From NCBI RefSeq assembly GCF_900046475.1, contig NZ_FCOU01000003.1, positions 283,713 through 347,712 on the forward strand: 64,000 nt of DNA. Reading direction: 5' to 3'. Made by a program: the position numbers and the translations under genes. The DNA comes from Collinsella ihumii (lineage in GTDB: Bacteria > Actinomycetota > Coriobacteriia > Coriobacteriales > Coriobacteriaceae). Positions 35,046 to 44,100 of this stretch are shown piece after piece. Positions within the stretch are counted from its first letter, which is position 1, and each line of letters begins with the position of its first letter. The notes under the pieces are model-generated. The model was not told the DNA's origin. It ran no database searches and was given only the letters and a program-made list of their open reading frames with translations.

Positions 35046-36280
35046 CAATGCTCTTTTGCACAGTGTGGATAGATTTGACTCCATATATGCCGCCTAGCTG
35101 CGGCCTCCTCCATAGAAGTCCCGGTACCTCAGCGTACCGGGGCACTCCATGGCGCGACCGAGCACCATCGCGGCCTTCTCCATGGCGCCTGACGGCGGGT
35201 TGGCGATGACGCTGAACAGGTCGAGCCATCCCTTCAGGTCGGCGCGGTCGAAGCCCTTGTGGGCGTCCAGGAACGACTTCAGCAGGAAGTGCAGCCGGTT
35301 CACGTCCGCCAGCGGGTTCTCCCGGTCGGGCAGGCCCTTCAGCCGCCTCGAGTCGTACTCGACGCTGGCGAGCCCGAGCTCGCGGACCAGGGCGCGGTGG
35401 GACTTCTCCTTGTCGTGCAGGAGCGTCGAGCCCCGCGCGACGTGGCCCGAGTAGGCCGCGAGCGCCCTCCGCGCGCTCGGCTTGCCCCGTCCGCACGGCT
35501 CGAAGGCGGACCGGCCCCGGCCGTCGGTCGCGACCGCGATGCACAGCTTGTTGCGCGACAGGCCCCGCTTGAGGGAGCCGTCGGCGTTGCGCTCGGCCTC
35601 CGCCGCGGGGACCGGGTAGTACGTCTCGTCAATCTGGACGCGCCCGGAGAGGACGGTGCCGTCCTGGATCCCGTCGAGCACGAGGAAGAGCTTGGCGAGC
35701 CACCAGGGCGGGGTGGTCGGCGACCTGCGGTTCGAGCGGGCTATCTCGCGGACGCTGTCGAAGGAGAGCAGCTGGATGACGAACTCGCACCAATCCGAGA
35801 CCGGCACCTTGCGCCCCTCGAAGATGGTCCCCGTGGCGGGCGTGAACGTCCTGCCGCAGGACCGGCAGGCCCAGCGCCTGACGCCGCGCGAGTCGAAACC
35901 GTCGCGCACGATGTCGGGCGACGCGCACCGCGGGCAGGATGCCCGCTCGTACCCGTTGAGGAACTCCGCGTCCCCGGCGGTCGGGGCGTGCCTGGCGGCG
36001 TAGGCCTCGCGGTGGGCCCGGGCGACGAGCGCCTGGGCGGGCGTGACGTCCGATTCGGGGACGCCGTCCCACGGCGTCGCGGACGCCGAGGGCATCTTCT
36101 TCCTTGCGCGCATGGTGGTGGTCCGATCCCGTCCCGCGGGATGCCGCGCGATCCGGACCACCACGTCGCGAGAGCGCGGCACCCCGCGGGACGCTCTCGC
36201 GGGCGTGCTATGTCATCTCGGATTATACGACCGAGGCAGTCGGGACGGCGAATCTATCCACACTGTGCAAAAGATCATTT
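35046..36280 (-). mobile_element. IS1595 family insertion sequence, 1235 bp
   Basis: Bounded by 30-bp imperfect inverted repeats with two mismatches (35046-35075 and 36251-36280; shared core TTTTGCACAGTGTGGATAGA) and an 8-bp duplication TCGAGCAA, the length typical of IS1595. It interrupts the radical SAM gene; exact removal restores the reading frame, so insertion is recent. Confidence 0.93.
35094..36113 (-). CDS. IS1595 family transposase
   Basis: 339 aa from the ATG at 36111-36113 (MRARKKMPSASATPW); the frame is open to 36182 but that part lies in a hairpin. Zinc ribbon CPRCASPDIVRDGFDSRG ... WACRSCGRTF, then VSDWCEFVIQLLSFDSVREI, and the DDE_Tnp_IS1595 core: VQIDETYYPV, STLLHDKEKSHRALV and NRLHFLLKSFLDAHKGF. 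The frame is intact, so the element may be active. Two strong hairpins (about 36114-36164 and 36165-36202) sit at its 5' end and could block read-through expression. Confidence 0.9.
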   Translation of the reverse strand: MRARKKMPSASATPWDGVPESDVTPAQALVARAHREAYAARHAPTAGDAEFLNGYERASCPRCASPDIVRDGFDSRGVRRWACRSCGRTFTPATGTIFEGRKVPVSDWCEFVIQLLSFDSVREIARSNRRSPTTPPWWLAKLFLVLDGIQDGTVLSGRVQIDETYYPVPAAEAERNADGSLKRGLSRNKLCIAVATDGRGRSAFEPCGRGKPSARRALAAYSGHVARGSTLLHDKEKSHRALVRELGLASVEYDSRRLKGLPDRENPLADVNRLHFLLKSFLDAHKGFDRADLKGWLDLFSVIANPPSGAMEKAAMVLGRAMECPGTLRYRDFYGGGRS

Positions 36281-36288
36281 TCGAGCAA
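36281..36288. repeat. 8-bp target site duplication of IS1595 (right copy)
   Basis: TCGAGCAA, identical to 35038-35045. Confidence 0.9.
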
Positions 36289-36441
36289 AAGCTCTACCTC
36301 GTGCCCGTGCGACTTGCAGTAGGAACTTATTTTTAGAAGAGCGAGGTTGGGATGTCGCGTACCGTGATCAACGAGATCTGCATCGATTATGCCAATGCAC
36401 AAGCCGGCCTCTTTTTGCAGCCGTTGATAAACCTCTTGCAT
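36281..36441 (-). pseudogene. radical SAM protein, N-terminal fragment cut off by IS1595
   Basis: Starts at ATG 36439-36441 (MQEVYQRLQKEAGLCIGIID) and continues PNLALLKISSYCKSHGHEVE before the IS. The motif IGIID...NLALLKIS is the usual opening of the phage-type radical SAM family and joins in frame to DYEGLEKYDAVFLS at 35039. Confidence 0.75.
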
Positions 36442-37067
36442 CCCAAGCCCCAATAAGTGACACCTATGGTTAATTCGATCCGATCTTACTCGATCGGCTC
36501 CACTAAACGCCGACCAGTCGCCCACCATTCTGTGAGCGTTGCGTTTCGCGCCCGGACCTTCAAAGCGCTTCGATAGGATTAACGCATGCCAGAAATGGAA
36601 ACATGGCCCCTGCTTTACGTATAATCGCGGGCTTTCGACCTACATGGCTGCATAAGCGGTGTCGAGCCCTGCATAAAGCATGGGCGAAGTGCCGAGATAG
36701 ACGGGATTTCACAACATAATATATGTATTACAATAATCACAGCGTCTTTTATATTGTCTCTTAAACGGACATGGGACTTTTGGGTACACTGATCTGGACC
36801 GGCCCGGAAGCCCACTCTATTAATATAGTAATATATTTATTACTAATTGTTCTATATTGTTAACAAGTGCGTCTACCTAGCGGTCCGGGAAACCAGTACC
36901 CAAAAGTCGCTTTTCCATTTCGTTGCCGGAGCCCACTTGCTGCGTGGACATGTCTGCTGCTAGCGCTAGAGTCATGCACCGAATCGAAGCCCGATGGCCG
37001 TTCTTCCCGGCTAAAGGATGGTAAGCTCGAAGCGAAACCAAAGCCTCGTCCTCGTCCAAGGAGCCCC
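36442..37067. other. AT-rich upstream region of the cassette
   Basis: No gene. It contains the likely promoter of the radical SAM cassette (minus strand) and of the deformylase-like gene (plus strand). A strongly AT-rich stretch at 36815-36865 is flanked by the inverted pair GACTTTTGGGTAC (36775-36787) and its exact complement (36896-36908). Confidence 0.5.
36775..36908. repeat. 134-bp AT-rich segment with 13-bp inverted ends
   Basis: GACTTTTGGGTAC at 36775-36787 is exactly repeated in reverse complement at 36896-36908; the interior is much more AT-rich than the surroundings and encodes nothing. MITE-like, but no target duplication is evident. Confidence 0.45.
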
Positions 37068-37478
37068 ATGATCCGACCCATCGTCACCTCCCCTCTCATG
37101 CTGCGTATGCCGAGCGTCGACGCGACACCGAACGATGCCTCCATCGGGCAGGATCTGTTGGACACGCTTGCAGCCCATGCGCATGAATGCGTGGGCATGG
37201 CGGCGAACATGATCGGGCAGCGAAAGCGCGTCATCGTCGTGCAGGACGGCCCGCGTGCGCGCCTCATGTACAACCCGGTTATCGTCGACTGTGCCAACGA
37301 GTACCAGACGGAAGAGGGATGCCTGTCGCTCTCCGGCACGCGCCCGGCCGTGCGCTGGCGCCGCATCCGCGTAAGCTACCTCGACGAGGACTTCGCCCCG
37401 CGCACCGAGACATTCACCGGGTACACCGCCCAGATCATCCAGCACGAGATCGATCACTACAACGGGATTCTTATCTAG
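37068..37478 (+). CDS. peptide deformylase-like protein
   Basis: 136 aa, ATG at 37068 with AAGGAG six bases upstream. The three deformylase motifs are present: CVGMAANMIGQ (motif 1, GxAAN type), EEGCLSLSG (motif 2, metal-binding Cys), and QHEIDHYNGILI (motif 3, HExxH-like QHEIDH). This short, motif-1-variant form is common in Firmicutes and Coriobacteriia beside a standard Def. It would remove formyl groups from nascent proteins in the cytosol or act as an antibiotic-tolerant second copy. An upstream frame extension has no ribosome site. Confidence 0.88.
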   Translation: MIRPIVTSPLMLRMPSVDATPNDASIGQDLLDTLAAHAHECVGMAANMIGQRKRVIVVQDGPRARLMYNPVIVDCANEYQTEEGCLSLSGTRPAVRWRRIRVSYLDEDFAPRTETFTGYTAQIIQHEIDHYNGILI

Positions 37479-37805
37479 AAACGTCAATCGATTGCTATCG
37501 CGCCGAACGCACGGCACGAGGCGCACGGCACGGGACGAGCCGGTCGGCGGTCCCCCGATCCCAGGCCTTCACTAATTCATGAATTACCGGAGGCATTTTC
37601 GGCGTTTGCCCAGGATTCATCTGTTTGACACCGTACTAATTCATGAATTAACAGGCAGACGAGAGATGCGTCAGGAATCCTGGAGCACGATGACACAAGC
37701 ACTGTCAAAAAGGTGCTTGCCAGCCATAGCAGAACACACGGCATGTCCGTGCAATCGGGTACCATCGATACCGCACATCCCGCCACGTGCGAAAGGAGGC
37801 AACCC
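37479..37805. other. intergenic with duplicated palindrome and an IS3-end relic
   Basis: TAATTCATGAATTA, a perfect 14-bp palindrome, occurs at 37573-37586 and 37637-37650. At 37667-37686 TGCGTCAGGAATCCTGGAGC matches the IS3 terminal repeat (27020-27039) at 19 of 20 positions. AAAGGAGG at 37791-37798 serves the next gene. Confidence 0.6.
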
Positions 37806-38693
37806 GTGCACGACATATGGAACCCCTGGCACGGCTGCACGCGCGTGAGCGAGGGGTGCGACAACTGCTACATGTACTACAACGACGAGCGGCGCGGCCT
37901 GGACGCCTCGCAGATCGCGCGCACCAAGAACTTCGACTACCCCCTGCAGCGGACGCGCGACGGGTCGTACAGAATACGGCCCGGCGAGCTGATCCGCGTC
38001 TGCATGACGTCGGACTTCCTGGTACCCGAGGCCGATCCATGGCGCGAGAAGGCATGGGACATCATCCGCGAGCGTCCCGACGTGCGCTTCTTCATCCTCA
38101 CCAAGCGGCCCGAGCGCTTTGCCGGCCGCCTTCCGGCAGACTGGGGCGACGGCTGGGACAACGTCATGCTGAACGTTACATGCGAAAACCAGCGTCGCGC
38201 TGACGAGCGCATCCCCACGCTGCTCGCCACGCCCGCCAAACACCGCGGCATCATGTGCGCTCCGTTTATCGGACCGGTCTCCATAGAGCACGTCGTTCCG
38301 GGAAGTCTCGGTCCGCACGGAATAGAGCAGGTCATATGCGGCGGCGAGAACTATGGCGGAGCGCGCCCCTGCGACTTCGATTGGGTTCGCGCCCTGCGTA
38401 GCGAATGCGTCGCGGCGCATGTCACCTTCGCCTTCATCGAGACGGGCAGCGTCTTTATCAAAGACGGACGCACCTACCACCTACGCGGCAAGAAGCTTCA
38501 AAGCCAGCAGGCCTGGAAGTCCGGGATGGGCTACCAGGGACGCCCGATCGCCTGGCGCCTTACCGACCGGCTGGGGCTCGAGATCCCCGATCGGGATTTG
38601 TTCCAGCCCGACTACCACGAGCAATGCGCCCAATGCGGCAGCCTCCTCATCTGCAACGGCTGCGGTTCATGCACCACATGCTGGATGCGGTAG
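37806..38693 (+). CDS. DUF5131 family protein (phage Gp37/Gp68-like)
   Basis: 295 aa. GTG start at 37806 with AAAGGAGG seven bases upstream; longer in-frame starts give non-conserved sequence. IWNPWHGCTRVSEGCDNCYM is the family signature, with cysteines arranged like a radical-SAM cluster (C-x6-C-x2-C); FFILTKRPERFAGRLP, LNVTCENQRRADERIPTLLA and GIMCAPFIGPVSIEHVV are also conserved. The end has a cysteine cluster CAQCGSLLICNGCGSCTTC. Known from phages and chromosomes; the reaction is not established. No other phage gene is near. Confidence 0.85.
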   Translation: MHDIWNPWHGCTRVSEGCDNCYMYYNDERRGLDASQIARTKNFDYPLQRTRDGSYRIRPGELIRVCMTSDFLVPEADPWREKAWDIIRERPDVRFFILTKRPERFAGRLPADWGDGWDNVMLNVTCENQRRADERIPTLLATPAKHRGIMCAPFIGPVSIEHVVPGSLGPHGIEQVICGGENYGGARPCDFDWVRALRSECVAAHVTFAFIETGSVFIKDGRTYHLRGKKLQSQQAWKSGMGYQGRPIAWRLTDRLGLEIPDRDLFQPDYHEQCAQCGSLLICNGCGSCTTCWMR

Positions 38694-38920
38694 AGCGGTG
38701 CCGGTCGGCCCGTTCCGCGCCATAACGACGCGTTCGTTCAACCCACTGAGTTAGCTATATTAAACATACTGTGAAGGTCCTTTGAACTTCTAGGAATCAG
38801 TCTCAATATGGGCCTATAGCGCCAACATTTGGTCATAATCCTAAATGTACGGCGCGGTCATCCCGGAGAGGGTCCGAAGGGACCGGGAATCGCGCAATCG
38901 CCTATGATCGGAGGAAGATC

Positions 38921-39481
38921 ATGAAGTTCGTTTGCCCCGTTTGCGGTTACGTTGAGGAGTTCGACGGCGATCAGCTGCCCGAGGATTTCAAGTGCCCCCA
39001 GTGCGGCGTCTCCGGTGACCGCTTCATCAAGCAGAGCGAGACCGAGATGAGCTGGGCTGCCGAGCACGTCGTGGGCGTTGGCAAGCTGCCCGAGGTCCCC
39101 GAGGACATCGTCGCCGATCTGCGCGCCAACTTCGAGGGCGAGTGCACCGAGGTCGGTATGTACCTGGCCATGGCTCGCGTCGCTCATCGCGAGGGCTATC
39201 CCGAGATCGGCCTGTACTGGGAGAAGGCCGCTCACGAGGAGGCCGAGCATGCCGCCAAGTTCGCCGAGCTCCTCGGCGAGGTCGTGACCGACTCCACCAA
39301 GAAGAACCTCGAGATGCGCGTCGAGGCCGAGAACGGCGCCACCGCCGGCAAGACCGACCTTGCCAAGCGCGCCAAGGCCGCTAACCTGGACGCCATCCAC
39401 GACACCGTGCACGAGATGGCTCGTGACGAGGCCCGTCACGGCAAGGCCTTCGCTGGCCTGCTCAAGCGCTACTTCGGCTAA
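38921..39481 (+). CDS. rubrerythrin with N-terminal rubredoxin domain (reverse rubrerythrin)
   Basis: 186 aa. Rubredoxin-like cysteines CPVCGYVEE and CPQCGVSGD come first; the ferritin-like di-iron domain follows with ExxH-type helices [38 protein letters not shown] and [16 protein letters not shown]. It reduces hydrogen peroxide or oxygen, protecting an anaerobe. GGAGGAAGATC precedes the ATG. It has its own terminator. A 40-bp stretch (39166-39205) is also found inside the IS3 transposase. Confidence 0.93.
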   Translation: MKFVCPVCGYVEEFDGDQLPEDFKCPQCGVSGDRFIKQSETEMSWAAEHVVGVGKLPEVPEDIVADLRANFEGECTEVGMYLAMARVAHREGYPEIGLYWEKAAHEEAEHAAKFAELLGEVVTDSTKKNLEMRVEAENGATAGKTDLAKRAKAANLDAIHDTVHEMARDEARHGKAFAGLLKRYFG

Positions 39482-39508
39482 GCCGAACCCTGCGTAACTG
39501 CGCACCAG

Positions 39509-39545
39509 ACGCGCCCCCGGTTCTCCGGGGGCGCGTCTTTCTTTT
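39509..39545 (+). terminator. rubrerythrin terminator
   Basis: ACGCGCCCCCGG/CCGGGGGCGCGT, 12-base stem, four-base loop, then CTTTCTTTT. Confidence 0.9.
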
Positions 39546-39575
39546 GCCCCAGGCCGGTTTGGGATAGGTTGTTTG

Positions 39576-39599
39576 GGGACGGGTTCGCTTCAACCCGTC
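39576..39599. repeat. dispersed palindrome, family A
   Basis: GACGGGTTCGCTTCAACCCGTC within a GGGG-flanked context; related to 23182-23209 and 56795-56819. Confidence 0.6.
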
Positions 39600-39611
39600 A
39601 CAAGGGGGTCA

Positions 39612-39677
39612 TGCAAATCGGGGGACGTACCTGTTGCGTGCATAAATGCACGCAACAGGTACGTCCCCCGATTTGCA
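39612..39677. repeat. 66-bp near-perfect palindrome, family B
   Basis: Two 32-bp arms starting TGCAAATCGGGGGACGTACC and a two-base centre. A second copy lies at 54646-54710. Placed just beyond the 3' end of a minus-strand gene. Confidence 0.9.
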
Positions 39678-39694
39678 CAAGCGTACCGTAGCTC

Positions 39695-39949
39695 CTATGC
39701 GCGCTTTCCCGACCGCATCGCACGCGCGATGCACGCCCCCACGGGATATGCAACAAACGCTGCAACGAACACAACCCGGGAGGCCGCAAACAGCGCGCCC
39801 GTCGCGTCGCCGACGGACAATGCGAGCGCCTCGATGAACTGGCTTGCGATCACCAGCGCATAGGTGCACCCCGTGTACTTGAGCAACGTCCCCTTCAGTC
39901 CCGTGAACTCGCTTTCACGCTCGGGAACAAACCCACTCATCGCATCCAT
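39695..39949 (-). CDS. small membrane protein, unknown
   Basis: 84 aa, ATG at 39947-39949 with GGAGAGGG upstream. After a hydrophilic start (MDAMSGFVPERESEFTGLKG) two hydrophobic segments follow (YALVIASQFIEALALSVGDA and FAASRVVFVAAFVAYPVGAC). No family recognised. It precedes the long family B palindrome, which probably acts as its terminator. Confidence 0.5.
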   Translation of the reverse strand: MDAMSGFVPERESEFTGLKGTLLKYTGCTYALVIASQFIEALALSVGDATGALFAASRVVFVAAFVAYPVGACIARAMRSGKRA

Positions 39950-40233
39950 ACGGCACCCTCTCCTCATCGGACGGTCGGCATGCAGACCGCGCATGCCTTA
40001 CCAAGTACTAACGTAATCGCCGATTGGCAACGTTGCGTGAGGGGGCTGTCATATTCGTGTAAGGATACGCAAGGAGACGGCGAAAGCGCCCTGCCCGCTA
40101 TCTGTGCGCCCCTTTCTTTTCAAGTGGTTTCAACTGTTCGTTTACCGCAGCTCAAAATCAATGCTTTTTCGTGCTCTGACCTGCATAATTAACGAGTTTG
40201 AAATATAGATTTGCTCTTGAAACAGGAGGGAAG

Positions 40234-41091
40234 ATGCACGTCATCACAAGGAGGCAGTTTGGCGCGCTGGCGCTGGGCACCGTCGCCTGTGCGCTCGCCG
40301 GGTTGACCGGATGCACGGATTCCGGCACGGCCGCCGGCAGCTCGGCGACGACCACGTCCCGCTCCGACGGGAACACGCTGCGCGTCGGCGTCCGCTCGGA
40401 CATCGTCGGCTTCGGCTACCTCAACGATCGGACCGGCAAGTACTACGGACTGGAAATCGACATCGCCCAGGAGATGGCGGACCGCATGGGCAAGTCGAAC
40501 GTCGAGTTCACGACCGTCACGCCCGATGACCGCAAGGAGATGCTGCTCGACGGCCAGATCGACTGCATCATCGCCTGCTACTCCATCGCCGATTCGCGCA
40601 AGGAGAACTTCGACTTCTCCCCCGCCTACTACGATGACCAGGTCATCGCGGTCGTCCAGAACAGCTCCATGTTCGACAGCATCGACGATATGAAGGGCAT
40701 GACGTTCGGCACCATGTCCGGCGCCAACGCCGCTCCGCTGCTGACGAACAAGTTCGCCGAGATGGACTTCTCGAAAGAGATCAAGCAGGTCGTGAAAGAT
40801 GACAACAGCCATGTCATCTTCGATACCTGGACGCTGCTGCAGTATCCCTCCTACCAGGAGCTTTCCGACGCGCTTGAGGAGGGAACGGTCGACGCCATGG
40901 TGCTCGACGGCGCCATCGCCAAGACCTATATGAACTACAAGCGCTCGATCCTTCCCGGCTTCGTGGTCGCCGAGCAGTCCTTCGGCGTCGCCACGCAGAA
41001 GGGCTCCGACCTCTCCGCCCCCGTTTCCGACGCCATCCAGGCCATGCTCGATGACGGCACCATCGAGACCCTGATCGACAAGTGGGACTAG
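40234..41091 (+). CDS. solute-binding lipoprotein, family 3 (amino-acid type)
   Basis: 285 aa. Signal peptide with twin arginine-like TRRQFGALALGTVACALAGL and lipobox LTGC, so it is anchored outside the membrane. The SBP_bac_3 fold shows LRVGVRSDIVGFGYLNDRTG, YYGLEIDIAQEMADRMGKSN, DCIIACYSIADSRKENFDFS and a C-terminal IQAMLDDGTIETLIDKW. ATG 40234 with AGGAGGGAA upstream. The neighbouring gene, 11 bases downstream, is not an ABC permease but a Cache-MscS protein, so this binding protein may be a sensor subunit rather than a transporter component. Confidence 0.9.
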   Translation: MHVITRRQFGALALGTVACALAGLTGCTDSGTAAGSSATTTSRSDGNTLRVGVRSDIVGFGYLNDRTGKYYGLEIDIAQEMADRMGKSNVEFTTVTPDDRKEMLLDGQIDCIIACYSIADSRKENFDFSPAYYDDQVIAVVQNSSMFDSIDDMKGMTFGTMSGANAAPLLTNKFAEMDFSKEIKQVVKDDNSHVIFDTWTLLQYPSYQELSDALEEGTVDAMVLDGAIAKTYMNYKRSILPGFVVAEQSFGVATQKGSDLSAPVSDAIQAMLDDGTIETLIDKWD

Positions 41092-41102
41092 GAGGCCGCC
41101 CG

Positions 41103-44100
41103 ATGAAGATGACACGCAACCTGAAGATCAAGATCGCAGCGATCATCGTCGCTGCGATCGCCAGCATCGTCGTCATGGGCGTCCTGCTGTTCAACATGCA
41201 GAACACCCTTACGCAGAGCAACTACGCCTCCGAGATGATCGCCGAGGCGGAGCAGCTCGACACGCTGCTGGCCGACGCCGCCTCCGAGGCCGACCAGAAC
41301 AAGGAGACGTTCGACGCCATCTACCAGTCCAAGGCGCAAAGCATCGCCTTCATGGCCAACAACAACACCGGCTACGAGGCAACCGACGCCAAGATGCGCG
41401 AGTACCAGGAGCTCCTCGGCGTCGATAACGTGCTGATCGTGAAGCGCGACGGCTCCGTCGTCGCGTGCGCCCAGAAGACCGAGGCCGATTTCTCCCACGC
41501 GCGCTTCAACTACCTGCGCGAATCCCTGAACACGGGAGAGCCCAGCCGTGCCGTGGAGATCGATCTGCCCGACCGCGAGTGGCTGTACCGCTACTACGCC
41601 GCCAAGATCGACAACGACACCATGGCCGTCATCGAGCAGAGCCCCGTCGAACTCGACGAGCTCGACGCCGCGACGAGCTCCACCGCGAGCGTGCTCAGAA
41701 ACATCACGGTCGGCCAGGACGGCTACGTGTTCGCCCTGTCCGCCCAGACCTACCTGATCGAGTACCATCCCGATGAGAACCTCGTCGGCACCGACGCGAT
41801 CGACGCGGGCATCGAGGTCGCCAAGCTCGAGGATGGCACGACGAGCTGGATGACCCTGGACGGCGACTCCCTGTACTGCCACGTCAGCCTGATCGACGAC
41901 ATGTACTACATCCAGGCCGTCCCCGCCTCCGACATGAACGCCTCGACCATGGTGACCGTGGGCGTCATCCTGTTCGCCTTCACCGCCGTCGTGGCCGCCG
42001 TCGCCCTGTACGGCATCTTCGTCCTGCGCGACGACGAGCGCCGCGGCGAGACGGAGCAGGATGGGTCCAAGGCAGGCGGCCTGCGCATCAACCGCCGCAT
42101 CGCCAAGAAGGCTGCCGTGCTCTCGGCCGTCGGCTTTATCGGCATCATCGTGATCTCGTTCTACATGCAGACGCTGTTCGCGCTGTCCTCGCAGTCGCTG
42201 ACCATGACCGAGCGCGTCGAGCAGATCACCCAGGCCATCCAGACCAGCCAGGACCGCGCCTCCGACCTCGAGGACCAGTACAACGAGCGCTACCTCTCCA
42301 AGGCTCAGGTCGCGGCCTACATCCTCGACCGCAACCCCGAGCTCGCCACGCGCGAGAAGCTCCAGGAGCTCGCAGACGCGCTGCAGATCCAGTATCTGTT
42401 CAAGTTCGATTCCTCTGGCCGCGTGACCGCCACGAACTCCACGTTCACGAACTTCGTGCTGTCCGAGGATTCCGCCGACCAGTCCTATGAGTTCCGCAAG
42501 CTGCTGCAGGGCGTCGAGTCCTACGTCCAGCCCGCCGGCCCCGACGAGGTCTCCGGCGAGCTGCGCCAGTACATCGGCGTCGTGACGCACAACGCCGACG
42601 GCATCATCGACGGCTTCGTCCAGCTCGGCATCCGCCCGACGCGCCTGGAGTCCCTGCTCGAGTCCGTCCAGATCGACCATGTGCTCGACGGCGTGCACGT
42701 GGGCGCCGACGGCTTTGCGTTCGCCATCGACAAGAGCGACGGGACGTTTGCCTATTACCCGGACGCCAACACGGTGGGCAAGGCGGCCACCGCATGCGGC
42801 ATGACCGAAAACCAGCTGATCGACGGCTACAGCGATTACATCACCGTCAACGGCGAGCAGTACTTCGCCACCTCCGCCGAGACGTCGGACTACTACGTCT
42901 ACGCCGTCGGATCCGACGGTGCCCTCATGGCCGAGCGCGTGCCGCTGACCATCGCGACCGCGGGCATCGCGCTCGTGTGCCTGGCCGTCATCTTCTGCCT
43001 CATGGTCGTCGAGCCCAAGCCCGGCGCCGACCAGGCCGTCGCATCCGCACGCAAAGAGTCCGATGACGACCCGCGCATGGTCGACGTCACCGTGGGCGGT
43101 CGCACCATGAAGACCGAGAGCGCCGCGAGCCGCTGGCTCAACCGCGCCTTCAGCTGGGACGAGATGACCCCCGAGCAGAAGCTCGGCACCGTGCTCCGCT
43201 GGCTCATGGGCGTCGCCGTGATCCTGGTGTGCCTCGCCGTCATCTTCAAGGACGCCATCTTCGGCACCGACTCCATCTTCGCCTACATCCTCGGCGGCTC
43301 CTGGCAGCACGGCCCGAACATCTTCGCCATCACGGCCAGCCTCATGTCCGCCTGCGTCATCATGACCGTCGCGACGATCCTGCAGAAGATCTTCATGTTG
43401 ATCGCCCAGGTCGTGGAAGCCCGCGGCGTCACCATGTGCCGTCTGGCCGCGAGCATCGTCAAGTACGCGGCGATGATCGGCATGCTGTACTGGTGCCTTG
43501 CGCTGCTGGGCGTGGACACCGCGACGCTGCTCGCCTCCGCCGGCCTGCTGACGCTCGCGATCTCGCTCGGCGCCAAGGACCTCGTGGCCGACATCATCGC
43601 CGGCCTGTTCATCATCTTCGAGGGCGAGTTCCGCGTCGGCGACATCATCCAGGTCGGCGGCAGCAAGGGCACCGTCATGGAGATCGGCGTGCGCACCACC
43701 AAGATCAACGACGGCTCCGGCAACATCCTCGTACTGCGCAACTCCGGCATCTCCAACGTGGTCAACATGACCAAGGAGCATTCGTTCGCCGCCGTCGAGG
43801 TCGGCATCGAGTACGGCGAGAGCCTGGAGCGCGTGGAGAACATCCTCTCCAAGGAGCTGCCGAACATCAGGAAGCGCCTGCCCGCCATCATCGACGGCCC
43901 GTTCTACCGCGGCGTCACGATGCTCGCCGACAACTCGGTCAACATCAAGATCGTGGCAGAGTGCAACGAGAAGGACCGTGGCGGCCTGACGAACGACCTG
44001 AATCGCGAGATGAAGCTGCTGTTCGACAAGTACAGGATCTCCATCCCCTTCCCGCAGGTCGTGGTCAACCAGCCGACCGTCTTCAAGAAGGCGACGGCCG

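Noticed and set aside
28578-36441. A complete Dnd (dndBCDE) operon
   Set aside because: No PAPS-reductase-like DndC, DndB or clear DndE is present; only the DndD-like ATPase, the PLD-helicase and an associated small protein can be supported.
37806-38693. Prophage indicated by the Gp37/Gp68-like DUF5131 gene
   Set aside because: No structural, integrase or lysis genes nearby; the family is also common in chromosomes.
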